Assembly (NCBI GenBank): GCA_963682175.1
Contig: OY821793.1
Location: 24,759,493-24,823,492 of the forward strand
Length of the DNA stretch: 64,000 nucleotides
Origin: Triglochin maritima
Lineage: Eukaryota; Streptophyta; Magnoliopsida; Alismatales; Juncaginaceae
Reading direction: 5' to 3'
Positions 48,710 to 61,300 of this stretch are shown here, in pieces; position 1 is the first letter of the stretch, and every line of letters starts with the position of its first letter. Both the position numbers and the translations under genes were made by a program. Under the pieces are notes generated by a model. The model was not told the DNA's origin. It searched no databases and saw nothing but the letters and a program-made list of their open reading frames with translations.

Positions 48710-48958
48710 ACATATCATGCAACTTCGGATTTCAAAAAAGAGACGTACCAATTACGCTAAGTTCCAAAATTCACTCTATCTCCCCTTGATAAATTCACAA
48801 GTGATCCACTGAAAACAATCTTAACTGTGCTCCTTCCATGCAGACCAGGGAGTATATGAGTTTATCTCATCCATATTTAGGGAAGAGTGGCCCAAAGAGA
48901 CAAATACTGTCCACATCCATGAGCTACCATGTTGCATGATGTATGCGGTAGAGTGTTA

Positions 48959-50677
48959 CTAAAAATAATCTTTAGTATTATAATAATAATTATCAAACTT
49001 CACAGTCTTCACTTGCCCATACAATTCATCCACCACCAAGTAAATCTCATCACACAGGGGATGGTAAGTATCACAAGCCATGAATTCATGGATCTCTCCA
49101 TCCACTTCAATCCAGCTATGTCCTGGATTACCCTTCTGCACACCTTTCTTGCCCATCATGGCTCTAACACCAACCACCTCATCCCACCGATCCGCCTCAG
49201 CGAACATGTTAATTGAAAGCAAATTGTACCCACTCTCATGGGTCCCCAATGCTGCTAACTTCGCGGCGACAATCCTACCAATCTCCACATTCTTGTGAGT
49301 TCTACAACCACTAAGCATTGATCCCCATATAACGGAGTTGGGTTCGACCAACATATCTTCTATTATACGCAAAGCTTCTTCCAAAAGCCCGGCACGGGCT
49401 AAAAGATCGACCATGCAACCGTAATGCTCAATCTCTGGAGTTATGCCGTGATGTTTGACCATGCTGGAGAAGATCCACCGGCCGTCCTCAACAAGGCCTG
49501 CATGTGTGCAAGCACTGAGAATGCTTATAAATGTGACACCATTTGGTTTTATGCCTTCTTGACTGAGCATCAAATGCAACATTCTTATTGCTTCGGTGCC
49601 AAAACCATGAACCCCTAGCGCCTCAATCGCTGAATTCCAGCAGAAAAGATTTCTTTCCCTCAGCTTGAAGAAAACCATAAGTGATTTCTCCAAACACCCA
49701 CATTTAGCGTACATATCTACCAATGCAGAACCGATGAAAACATCAAGTTCAAACCCAAATCGCAGCACACAATGATGAATTTCCTCACCAAGCCATAAAG
49801 ACCCAAGATGAGCACAAGCCGAAACCACGGCCGACATCGTCACCTCATCCGGCACCACATCCGCAGCCCTCATCCCAACAAAAGTCTCAACCGCCTCCCT
49901 AAACATCCTATTCCCAACATACCCCGATATCATCGCCGTCCACGAAACTTTATCCCTCACAGGCATAACCTCAAACAAACTTCTAGCTTTCCCCACATCC
50001 CCCACCCTCAAGAACCCCCCGATCATCGCATTACACGCCGCGACACCTCTTTCAGGCATTTCCTCAAACACCCTCCACGCACTTTCCATTTCCCCAACCC
50101 TCGCAAACACCCCCACCATCGCCGTCCAACAGAACTCATCCCTCACACCCATTTCCCCAAACACCTTCTCCGCATCCCAAACCCGCCCCACCCTCCCGTA
50201 AAACTCCACCAACCCCGTACCCACAAACACATCCCCCTTAACCCCCCTCTTCCAGACCTCCCCATGCACCCCGACCCCGAACGCCACCGCCCCCTCCTTC
50301 CCGCACGCGGCGAGGACGGCCGAGAAGGTGTAGGCAGTGGGTGGGACGTGGGTCCGCCTCATGGGGAGGTAGTAACGGAGGGTCTGGTAAGGGAGGGAGC
50401 AGGCGAGGAAGGCGTTGAGGAGGGCGTTGAAGATGAAGGTGTTGGGGTTGGGAGTGAGGTTGAAGGCGGAGATGGCGGAAGGGATGTGGCGGAGTTGGGC
50501 GCATTTGGAGATGAACTGGTTGGTGATGAAGGGGTGGAGTGAGGCGGTTTTGAGGATGGTGGTGAGGATGGAGGGGAGGTCGGAAGGGGATTTGCAGTTT
50601 TCGAGGATGGTTGAGGGAGTGATCATGGAATCGAATGTTTGATGTTTGTCATACTGTGGTTGGAGTTGAAGACACAA
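48959..50677 (-). CDS. Pentatricopeptide repeat protein, PLS class with E/E+ tail
   Basis: A single uninterrupted 572-residue frame. Tandem PPR units are visible throughout: FIFNALLNAFLAC, FVGTGLVEFYGRVG, FCWTAMVGVFARVGEMESAW, VSWTAMISGYVGN, FIGSALVDMYAKCGCLEKSL, FCWNSAIEALGVHG, TFISILSACTHAGLVEDG, HYGCMVDLLARAGLLEEAL. The end, IWGSMLSGCRTHKNVEIG through PGHSWIEVDGEIHEF, is an E/E+ motif; no DYW domain follows. Such proteins bind organellar RNA and take part in RNA editing or maturation in plastids or mitochondria. The best remembered match is the Arabidopsis At1g06143/At1g06145 (EMB1444) group. A second Met at 50626 is an alternative start. Absence of introns is normal for the family. A MITE lies 44 bp upstream of the first ATG. 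Confidence 0.9.
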   Translation of the reverse strand: MCLQLQPQYDKHQTFDSMITPSTILENCKSPSDLPSILTTILKTASLHPFITNQFISKCAQLRHIPSAISAFNLTPNPNTFIFNALLNAFLACSLPYQTLRYYLPMRRTHVPPTAYTFSAVLAACGKEGAVAFGVGVHGEVWKRGVKGDVFVGTGLVEFYGRVGRVWDAEKVFGEMGVRDEFCWTAMVGVFARVGEMESAWRVFEEMPERGVAACNAMIGGFLRVGDVGKARSLFEVMPVRDKVSWTAMISGYVGNRMFREAVETFVGMRAADVVPDEVTMSAVVSACAHLGSLWLGEEIHHCVLRFGFELDVFIGSALVDMYAKCGCLEKSLMVFFKLRERNLFCWNSAIEALGVHGFGTEAIRMLHLMLSQEGIKPNGVTFISILSACTHAGLVEDGRWIFSSMVKHHGITPEIEHYGCMVDLLARAGLLEEALRIIEDMLVEPNSVIWGSMLSGCRTHKNVEIGRIVAAKLAALGTHESGYNLLSINMFAEADRWDEVVGVRAMMGKKGVQKGNPGHSWIEVDGEIHEFMACDTYHPLCDEIYLVVDELYGQVKTVKFDNYYYNTKDYF

Positions 50678-50721
50678 ATTTCAAATTTAAATGTGAATAC
50701 CAACTCGGGTTAGATGTCTTA

Positions 50722-51687
50722 GGGTGCGTTTGGATGTCATGGGAATTTTTGAGTTTCCACCAAGAAGCTGGCTTCCCGCAGTTCCAGCTTCTTCATGGGA
50801 TTCTGGACTAAAAAATCTCTTGATGTTTGGATGTAATTTTCAACTCCTACTAGAGATGTCTTGTCGTTGTCAAAGTTCCATTCTACCCTTCTCCTACCCT
50901 CCTTTAAATTCAGCATTAGGATCATCGTCATCTCTTGATGTCATTTTGATAATTTGCACTCTTGTAGTTAGGTAATTTCCTAAGCTCAAAACTGGCATTT
51001 CATTTTTACTATCCTAACTTGTATGGTAGTATTGGTTAATATGTTATTTGGCAAACACAATACGTTATCTACTGAACAAATGGTGGCATGGAGTAATTAT
51101 GTGGACCTGTTCTTGTATATGGTGGGTAAAAAGCCGATTAGAAGTCAAGAACAATTCTTCTAATGCAAAAGATTTGGGGCAACTATACATGGTGCCACAC
51201 ACAAGCACACAAAATGACTTCCCTATCTTCACGAAAACAATATGTATGGCAGTACAGCACTACAACAAACTCCAGAAGGGGCGAACTCACTTGCAGCGAC
51301 CAACTCCAGATAACGGCGTGCGGGAAGGAGAGGCGAGAACTCCAACAGGTATGGACAGAAGTTGCGGGAGGGAGAGGCGTAATTTTTCTTCACGTAGGAC
51401 ATGTGATCTACAAGTAATCCCTAGTGGCATGATCTGTAATTTCGACTTGACATATGCTCAATTGAGCAGGGTATTATTGTCCTAAAAAACCCATCATCAA
51501 CCCACCATGTGCAGGAGCTGCGAGAAGCTCATCACCTGAGCTTCTCCCTCCAGGCAAAAAATATGCCTCGACTTGCGGGTTGGCAGCTCAGCTCCTGGGA
51601 TCCTTCTACATGTTTGGATCACCTATTTTCACTGTAGCAGCTCCGGAGGGCTTGGGGAGTTGGATCCCCTCCCATCCAAACGCCCCC
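50722..51687. mobile_element. PIF/Harbinger-like MITE beside the PPR gene start
   Basis: The left end GGGTGCGTTTGGATG and the right end (complement GGGGGCGTTTGGATG) match at 14 of 15 bases. TTA flanks both sides (50719-50721 and 51688-51690), the target choice of PIF/Harbinger. It is 966 bp long with no transposase frame, hence non-autonomous. Confidence 0.75.
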
Positions 51688-52341
51688 TTAGAAAATCTCT
51701 TGTTAAAAACTTAAAATGTTAAGATTTAATTAAAATGGAGTGGGTAATAAAATATATAAAATTAAATAAATTAATGAAAACTATACTTTATAGCAGGTTG
51801 TGATTTTACCTCCCCACAGCGATGAGATGTTCTAACTTCCAAGTTAATGTTCTTGTTATTTTTTTCGATGACCTAGAATTCATTGGCATTCGTCTACACT
51901 TTGGGACAGACGGCTATGATGTTAAACTGAAAGTGGTCAAATACCATTTTCACTTGAACATTTAACATACATTGTTGGAGTTCGAATTTACTTTCGGAGG
52001 AAAATTAAACACTCACCTCAACCAACTCAGCTAATTTTCTTATTATTGTTGTGTGTTATTTATTCTTCTGTGAAGATATGTACCAGTGAGTGTTCTCATG
52101 TTTATTGCGATTCTCGTTGTGATAATTAGGGAAGATTTCGAGATCGAATTTCTAATGTAGTAATGAAATCAAATATTTCTTCAATTAGTTTATAAATACT
52201 CAGATATGACAAATAAAACTTTTTTCTTATTGTCATCCGTCCAAGTTTTATTTTTCTTACAAGATCTCAATCATAAACAAGATGCATTCACCACATTTGA
52301 TAGTCGTTGTACATATTCCGAAGGAACAAACTTCTTCCCAC
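51688..52341. other. Intergenic region upstream of DEFL gene 6
   Basis: About 650 bp with no supported gene; includes the upstream promoter of DEFL gene 6. Confidence 0.4.
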
Positions 52342-52349
52342 TATAAACA
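52342..52349 (+). promoter_or_regulatory. TATA box of DEFL gene 6
   Basis: TATAAACA lies 58 bp before the ATG, preceded by CTTCTTCCCAC. This is the same CTTCTTC-x-CAC context as in the other DEFL promoters. Confidence 0.6.
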
Positions 52350-52399
52350 GCCCTCGGAATTTCACAAAGATTCATAACATAAATTGTTGAAACAAGCTC

Positions 52400-55300
52400 A
52401 TGATGATGAGATATGTGGTGTTGTCTGCAGTTATGCTTCTTCTCTGCACAGCGACCGGCGGTTATACTTCTGAAATGAAGGGTAGTAGATGTTTCATTCA
52501 TTTTTTTTTCTCAAATCATAATACCAATGCAAATCAAACTCCAGTCAGGCAAATAAAATTGAAAATTGTGAAACCAGGCTTCAGATCTTGTACATATATT
52601 TACTTGAGTGATCGTTAGTTATTAAGTTATGACCACATATATTGATCCTTTCAACTATATATGTAATAACCTAAACTAAACATCTTAATTAACTAAACCT
52701 AAACCTAATTACCCTAATTAATTATGCATGGAGAGCAGGAGGTGTTGGAAGGAGAGGGAGAGAGAGTTGGTTGGTTATGATTGGAGGGATTTTAGGTGAT
52801 TGTTAATTGGATTTAAGAGAGGTGAGTTTGCCTATTTAAAGGGCACTTGAGATCAAGTTGACGTTTTGCTTCATTGTTGGATTATCCAGAGAGTGAGAGA
52901 GAGGCTTTCGGAGAAGAAGAAGGAGGAGAGAAGAAGTAAAGAAGAAGAAGAAAGGAAGAAAAGGAGAAGAAGGTGAAGTGTTGAGTTGAAGTAGCCAAAG
53001 CTTGGGAGGCTTCTTCAACCGTCAAAAAGGTATGCCAAATCTTCAATATAACTCACTTGTGCCTTGTGAGTGTTGGGGATCGACGTTGGTGTCGAATTCC
53101 CCGTCGGAATTCAACCAATTCAGAGGTTGAAGACGACGATCGGTCGACCGGTGCCTGTGGGCAGTCGACCGATCCTATTATTATATTGTTATTTACCCGA
53201 GAACGGTCGAACGATGTCGTTAGACGGTCGACCGTTATGCCAGATTGTGCGGGAAAAAGGGGATTATACTGTTATCGGTCGAACGGGACCACTTAGCCGG
53301 TCGACCGAATAACGATGAGAATGGGTCGGTTGGGGATTTTGACTTATTAAACGGTCGAACGTCCTTACCTTGTTCGACCGATCCATTCGATGCTAAGTCG
53401 GTTGGGAGCTTTGACCATCAAAACGGTCGACCGCTCTTTAACTCTCGGTCGACCGACTGAGCATTTAATTAAGCGGTAGAGTGCTTGTGTTGATTCGGTC
53501 GAACTGTATTTCAGTTCCGGTCGACCGAACGAGACTTGGGCAAAATATTGAAAGTCCTGTTATCGGTCGAACGGCCCCTTGGTTCGACCGGTCGGATATA
53601 TATATTATATAAAATGGTATAGCGTAGACCTTCCAAACGGTCGACCGCTAGATGACTTTTGTTCGACCGATTGGTCGGTAATTCGGTTGGCGTGGTTCGA
53701 CCGGTAGATTTGTTTGTACAGTACTGTGTACTGTGTGGGGGACCGGTCGACCGGTGTGCTTGTAGCGGTCGACCGATCTACCGCAGGTTGGTGGATTTAT
53801 CCACACGCGATCCGTCGATGTCAGGTCGACTACCGGCTCCGAGGCGACGGTTGATTACCGGCTTTGAGAGCTACGGATTTCACCTTCGACGAAGGCGTAT
53901 TATTGTTGTACCTTTTTCCTCTCTTACCGAGCGGGGTGTGAGGGATGTGTACCGTAAACCTTGGGCAGTTTGCGAGGGTTTAGCGGTAGGCCGAGGATGT
54001 TCCGGCAGGGTGCGCGCTAGGCGACTCTTGGGGGAGCAGTGGCTGTCGTCTGACCCGAGTTGTGTATTCGGCGGGCTGACTCGCTCCTTGGGTGCGGCGT
54101 GTACCAGGGGTTCCTTCCTGCACGATTTGGGGAGCAGTGGTGTCGACTGACCCTTGTGAGGCAGCGGTGGACTGACTTGACCCTAGTGGCAGGAGTGGTT
54201 CAGTGCCGCGGAGGCGGTGAGGGCATTATTGTGGGCCCGAGGCGGATGATCATGTGCATAGCATTGCATTGTATTTAATTCCTTTTTATATTTTAGGAGG
54301 TTTGGTATACGGGGTTCCTTCAGGGAACTCAGGCATGTTTGTTGTTTGCATTTCAGGTAGCGAGCAGGGTTAGAGTTTGAGGTGGTGACCGAGGACGGTG
54401 CCCCCGAGATCAGATCCTGTAGTTGTCAGTCTCTTTCTTTTGAGGTGATTACATATTGTATAGCTTTTGTCGTAATCACAGTCAGTCTGTATATTTGACT
54501 TCCACGTGGATCATATTTATATTATATATGTTGGTTTGTTTCCCGTGACGTGCCCAGTGTTGACCGTTGACGGTCTTTATTATTGTTTAAATTTTCCGCT
54601 GTTTTCGGGTACGTTACAATTTGGTATCAGAGCGTTGATCTCGGCGTACTTGTCCAAAGAAACCACCTTTGAGTTAGGAGTAGGTCTAGAGGATCATGCA
54701 TGCACAGATTATATTGATATTGTCTTGTTTCCTTTGGCAGATGCCTCCTAGACGGGGGAAGGCGGTTGCCCATACTCGCGGTGAGAGTGAGACTGCGAGG
54801 GATGAGGCTTGGGAGGATGAGCGTCGGACGTTGTTCGATACGGTCGGACGTCTGACAGAGATGTTACAGCAGCAGACGGCACAGACGGGGACTGGTGCTA
54901 TGCATGACCGGTTTATGCGCCAGCATCCGCCTACCTTTCTGGGGCAGTATGACGCAGAGGCTGCGGAGGAGTGGATCTTCACGATACAGAAGATCTTCAG
55001 TGCTATTGGTTGTCCTCCAGAGGCGAGAGTGGGCCTGGCTACTTATGTTTTGGGCGGTGCTGCGTCCAACTGGTGGAGGTCCACATCTGCAGTGGTGTTT
55101 GCGGACAGAGATGATATAGCCTGGGAGGAGTTCGTTGGCGAGTTCAACGAGCAGTATTTTCCGCAGCATGTCCAGGATCAGAAGAGGGAGGAGTTTCTGA
55201 GTCTTCAGCAGGGAGACATGACCCTAGCAGGCTACATCGGGAAGTTCAACGCCCTTGAGCGTTACTGTCCCGAGATGTATGTTACACAGGAGCAGAGGGC

Positions 55301-58300
55301 AGGGAAGTTCGTCCGAGGGCTCCGGAAGCAGCTGAGGACGAAGGTGCTGACACACATGCCGAGCACGTTGGCCGATGCAGTGAAGAGTGCCTCTGTTCTT
55401 GATCGTGACTACAGGGAGAACTACCAGGATGAGAGGAGGCCATCGGGTAGATTCTCTGGGCGGCCAGGAGGTCAGACTGGAGGGAATCCGGGCAAGAGGC
55501 CCCGATACGAGGGAGCAGGAGTTGCAGTACCACGACCAGAGCCTTGTGGTACTTGTGGGAGGTTTCACTCCGGGCCGTGCTTCACCCCCGGAGCATGTCA
55601 TGGGTGTGGCCAGCTGGGTCACTTTATCAGGAGCTGTCCGAGCCGAGGAGCTGGGCCGAGCAGACCACCGGGTTTACCCGCACCAGGCAGAGGAGGAGGC
55701 GGAGGTAGACCACCTTTCAGACCCCAGCAGGGGCAGCGCACTGGCAGAGTTTTCACCATCCAGGCAGAGGAGGCTCGGGATGGAGGCGCTGTCGTGGAAG
55801 GTACACTTCTTGTCGCAGGTTCAGTAGCTAGGGTGTTATTTGATTGTGGCGCGACACACTCGTTCATCTCAGAGCGATTTGCGGGAGTGTTGGGCTGTAC
55901 CCTTGCGATGTTGACTGCCACTTTGGAGGTCAGCACACCCCTGGGTCTGGTGGGCACTGTGGGGAGATTTGTCCCCGGCGCCACGGTTGTTTCGGGAGAT
56001 CAGGAGTTTCCGGCAGACCTGGTCTTGCTACCGATGGAGGACTTTGATGTCATACTTGGGATGGATTGGCTGTCCCAATATGATGTTCGAGTCTTGTGCC
56101 GTGAGAAGAAGATTTTGATCCCGAGGAAGGGTTTGCCTGATATTCTGATCAGAGGGATCAGAAGCAGAGGGGGTCGCATTATTGTATCTGCTGTGAGAGC
56201 TCAGAGACTGTTACAGCAGGGATGTGCAGCTTTTCTGGCGACACTTGTAGTTGCGGAAGCAGAGTCTCAGAGACTAGAGGACATTGAGGTGGTGCAGGAG
56301 TTCGCGGATGTTTTTCCAGCGGAGATTCCAGGTTTACCACCACACCGGGAGTTGGAGTTCGGCATTGAGTTGGTAGCTGGCACTACACCACAGTCGAAGG
56401 CTCCATACCGGATGGCACCTGCTGAGTTGACAGAGTTGAAGAAGCAGTTGCAGGAGTTGATGGACTCTGGATTTATCAGACCGAGCGTCTCGCCTTGGGG
56501 TGCACCAGTTTTGTTTGTGAAGAAGAAGGACGGATCCTTGAGGATGTGCATAGACTACAGGATGCTGAACCAGGTGACGGTGAAGAATAGGTATCCCTTA
56601 CCTAGGATTGAGGACCTCTTTGACCAGCTGCAGTCAGCGAAGGTTTTCTCGAAGATTGACCTGCGTTCAGGATATCACCAGTTGAGGATCCGAGATGAGG
56701 ACATCCAGAAGACAGCCTTCAGGACGAGATATGGACACTATGAGTTCTTGGTGATGCCATTTGGATTGACGAATGCTCCGGCAGCGTTCATGGATCTGAT
56801 GCACCGGACATTCAGGCAGTACATTGATATATTTGTGATTGTCTTCGTGGATGACATCTTGATCTATTCACCAGATGTGGAGCAGCACAGAGAGCATATG
56901 AGGATTGTACTCAGCATCTTGAGGGCTCAGCAGTTATATGCTAAGTTCTCAAAGTGCGAGTTTTGGTTGGACAGAGTGGCATTCCTCGGACACAATGTAT
57001 CGGCAGAGGGGATATCAGTGGATCCGGCGAAGGTAGAGGCTGTGACACAGTGGAGGACCCCTACGAGCGTGACAGAGATTAGGAGCTTTGTTGGACTGGC
57101 GGGCTATTACCGTCGTTTCATCAAAGACTTCTCGAGATTGGCAGCACCACTGACGGCTCTGACACAGAAGGGAGTCACTTTTGTTTGGTCGCAGAAGTGC
57201 GAGGACAGCTTTCAGGAGCTGAAGAGACTGTTGACCACAGCACCAGTTTTATCATTGCCGAGTGGCACGGGTGGATTCGTGATTTATAGCGACGCTTCAG
57301 GTGTTGGCTTAGGATGTGTACTTATGCAGCACGGGAGGGTGATCGCGTACGCATCCAGACAGCTGAAGGTCCATGAGAGGAATTACCCGACACATGATTT
57401 GGAGTTAGCAGCAGTGGTTCATGCACTGAAGACCTGGAGACACTATCTTTATGGCGAGCGGTTCGAGGTGTTTACAGATCATCAGAGTCTGAAGTACCTG
57501 TTCTCGCAGAAGGAGCTGAATATGAGGCAGCGCAGATGGCTTGAGTTCATTAAGGACTACGACTTCACTATCTCTTACCATCCGGGGAAGGCGAACACAG
57601 TTGCAGACGCTTTGAGCCGGAAGGTGGAGGTATCAGTAGCAGGCCTATGCATTCAGGAGTGGAGACTGCTAGAGTCCTTGGCAGAGTGGAGGCCATTTGC
57701 TGATAGCTCTGAGGGCGCAGTGATTGTCGGATTGAGAGTAGAGCCTCAGACAGTATCAGCAGTGATTCATGCTCAGACTACAGATGAGGAGTTGAGCAGT
57801 TTGTTACAGTTAGCTGCCAGAGATGGGTCAGATGTCAGAGTTGGAGTGGACGGAGGTCTGAGATTCAGAGATCGTATCTGGGTGCCGAAGACAGAGGACC
57901 TGAGACAGGATATCATGGAGGAGGCACACAGATCGAGATATTCCATTCATCCAGGGAGCACCAAGATGTACAAAGACCTGCAGCGGAACTTCTGGTGGCG
58001 AGGTATGAAGAAGGACGTTGCAGACTTCGTGTCGAGGTGTTTGGTCTGTCAGCAGGTGAAGGTCGAGCACCAGAGACCAGCAGGGCAGATGCAGAGGATT
58101 GAGTTGCCCGAGTGGAAGTGGGAGCACGTGACGATGGATTTTGTTACGGGGTTCCTTCAGGGAACTCAGGCATGTTTGTTGTTTGCATTTCAGGTAGCGA
58201 GCAGGGTTAGAGTTTGAGGTGGTGACCGAGGACGGTGCCCCCGAGATCAGATCCTGTAGTTGTCAGTCTCTTTCTTTTGAGGTGATTACATATTGTATAG

Positions 58301-61300
58301 CTTTTGTCGTAATCACAGTCAGTCTGTATATTTGACTTCCACGTGGATCATATTTATATTATATATGTTGGTTTGTTTCCCGTGACGTGCCCAGTGTTGA
58401 CCGTTGACGGTCTTTATTATTGTTTAAATTTTCCGCTGTTTTCGGGTACGTTACAATTTGGTATCAGAGCGAAGTACGTGGCCGATCCAGCTCATGTGAT
58501 TGAGATATCAGTACCGGAGATCCAGCAGGATTTGTCGTTAGATGAGAGACCAGTTGAGATTGTGGATCAGATGGTACATCAGCTCAGGAGGAGAGCGATT
58601 CCGATGGTGAAGGTCAGGTGGCAGCATCACACTGACAGAGAGGCTACCTGGGAGATTGAGGAGGATGTCAGGAGACAGTATCCAGAGTTATTCCGGTAAG
58701 TCAGTATTTCGAATTTCGCGGGCGAAATTCTTTTAAGGAGGGTAGATTGTAATAACCTAAACTAAACATCTTAATTAACTAAACCTAAACCTAATTACCC
58801 TAATTAATTATGCATGGAGAGCAGGAGGTGTTGGAAGGAGAGGGAGAGAGAGTTGGTTGGTTATGATTGGAGGGATTTTAGGTGATTGTTAATTGGATTT
58901 AAGAGAGGTGAGTTTGCCTATTTAAAGGGCACTTGAGATCAAGTTGACGTTTTGCTTCATTGTTGGATTATCCAGAGAGTGAGAGAGAGGCTTTCGGAGA
59001 AGAAGAAGGAGGAGAGAAGAAGTAAAGAAGAAGAAGAAAGGAAGAAAAGGAGAAGAAGGTGAAGTGTTGAGTTGAAGTAGCCAAAGCTTGGGAGGCTTCT
59101 TCAACCGTCAAAAAGGTATGCCAAATCTTCAATATAACTCACTTGTGCCTTGTGAGTGTTGGGGATCGACGTTGGTGTCGAATTCCCCGTCGGAATTCAA
59201 CCAATTCAGAGGTTGAAGACGACGATCGGTCGACCGGTGCCTGTGGGCAGTCGACCGATCCTATTATTATATTGTTATTTACCCGAGAACGGTCGAACGA
59301 TGTCGTTAGACGGTCGACCGTTATGCCAGATTGTGCGGGAAAAAGGGGATTATACTGTTATCGGTCGAACGGGACCACTTAGCCGGTCGACCGAATAACG
59401 ATGAGAATGGGTCGGTTGGGGATTTTGACTTATTAAACGGTCGAACGTCCTTACCTTGTTCGACCGATCCATTCGATGCTAAGTCGGTTGGGAGCTTTGA
59501 CCATCAAAACGGTCGACCGCTCTTTAACTCTCGGTCGACCGACTGAGCATTTAATTAAGCGGTAGAGTGCTTGTGTTGATTCGGTCGAACTGTATTTCAG
59601 TTCCGGTCGACCGAACGAGACTTGGGCAAAATATTGAAAGTCCTGTTATCGGTCGAACGGCCCCTTGGTTCGACCGGTCGGATATATATATTATATAAAA
59701 TGGTATAGCGTAGACCTTCCAAACGGTCGACCGCTAGATGACTTTTGTTCGACCGATTGGTCGGTAATTCGGTTGGCGTGGTTCGACCGGTAGATTTGTT
59801 TGTACAGTACTGTGTACTGTGTGGGGGACCGGTCGACCGGTGTGCTTGTAGCGGTCGACCGATCTACCGCAGGTTGGTGGATTTATCCACACGCGATCCG
59901 TCGATGTCAGGTCGACTACCGGCTCCGAGGCGACGGTTGATTACCGGCTTTGAGAGCTACGGATTTCACCTTCGACGAAGGCGTATTATTGTTGTACCTT
60001 TTTCCTCTCTTACCGAGCGGGGTGTGAGGGATGTGTACCGTAAACCTTGGGCAGTTTGCGAGGGTTTAGCGGTAGGCCGAGGATGTTCCGGCAGGGTGCG
60101 CGCTAGGCGACTCTTGGGGGAGCAGTGGCTGTCGTCTGACCCGAGTTGTGTATTCGGCGGGCTGACTCGCTCCTTGGGTGCGGCGTGTACCAGGGGTTCC
60201 TTCCTGCACGATTTGGGGAGCAGTGGTGTCGACTGACCCTTGTGAGGCAGCGGTGGACTGACTTGACCCTAGTGGCAGGAGTGGTTCAGTGCCGCGGAGG
60301 CGGTGAGGGCATTATTGTGGGCCCGAGGCGGATGATCATGTGCATAGCATTGCATTGTATTTAATTCCTTTTTATATTTTAGGAGGTTTGGTATACGGGG
60401 TTCCTTCAGGGAACTCAGGCATGTTTGTTGTTTGCATTTCAGGTAGCGAGCAGGGTTAGAGTTTGAGGTGGTGACCGAGGACGGTGCCCCCGAGATCAGA
60501 TCCTGTAGTTGTCAGTCTCTTTCTTTTGAGGTGATTACATATTGTATAGCTTTTGTCGTAATCACAGTCAGTCTGTATATTTGACTTCCACGTGGATCAT
60601 ATTTATATTATATATGTTGGTTTGTTTCCCGTGACGTGCCCAGTGTTGACCGTTGACGGTCTTTATTATTGTTTAAATTTTCCGCTGTTTTCGGGTACGT
60701 TACAATATATGTTGGTAATTAGAATGATGTTGACGGAAGCGAGTTGGTCGGATTTCGTTCCGACTAGCGAGATAAAATTTGGGATCCACCAGAGAAAATC
60801 GTGTTATCTACTAAGAAGAAGAATAAATTAAACATCAATTTTAGGACAAAAGCAAAAACTACTCTTCTCAAATATAAAGAGCAGACCTGGGAGTGTTTCA
60901 ACCTTTTCTTCTGGTTATTGATTTTTTTTTTTCTTTTTTCCGGGAGAGCATTTACAAACATTTAAATGCATGATCCTAAAATGAATGATTTATGAGGTTA
61001 TTTATCTGATAATATTTTTTACTCAATACAACTTACTTGGAATGTGTTTTAAACAACACAAGATTAGAAACTATAAGGCCCCTAAACAATGTGTGATAAT
61101 CCCACCTCAGCCGAACGATCTTCTTCTCAACGATAAGTTGGATGGTGTTCTCGTCTTATTGCTTATAAGTGATTTTTCCAAACAAACAAAAAAATAGTCG
61201 AAAACCATGCCAGCTGAACTAACTCAACTTATCTGATTTTGGTGCAAGTTGAAAAACACAATCACAAACACAAACACAAACCCAGACCATTACTATGTTT

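Larger units (their letters stand above)
52662..60704 (+). mobile_element. Ty3/gypsy chromovirus element 2 (same family as element 1), young but rearranged
   Basis: Plus-strand element with two 1957-bp LTRs (52662-54618, 58748-60704) that I could not tell apart by eye and whose reading frames are identical. An ATATA target duplication lies at 52657-52661 and 60705-60709. A tRNA-Met primer site, open gag-protease-RT-RNase H frame, chromodomain and purine tract are present. The integrase catalytic core is missing: at 58145 the sequence jumps into a copy of the LTR 3' end and primer site, then at 58472 back into the chromodomain. The LTR identity implies recent insertion. Without integrase core it must have moved using proteins from another copy, or rearranged during its last cycle. 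Confidence 0.93.

Noticed and set aside
49808..50542. Open 244-residue frame on the plus strand
   Set aside because: It is antisense to the PPR gene, has biased composition (His/Pro/Arg) and no domain; the minus frame carries clear PPR repeats.
53141..53775. CRISPR-like regularly spaced palindromic repeats
   Set aside because: Repeats are 10 bp, spacers are not uniform across the array, there are no cas genes, and the tract lies inside LTRs of a plant genome.
53659..54150. 163-residue frame in the element 2 LTR, repeated in the second LTR
   Set aside because: It is identical only because the LTRs are identical; in element 1 and the third LTR the frame is not kept, and it runs through the palindrome array.
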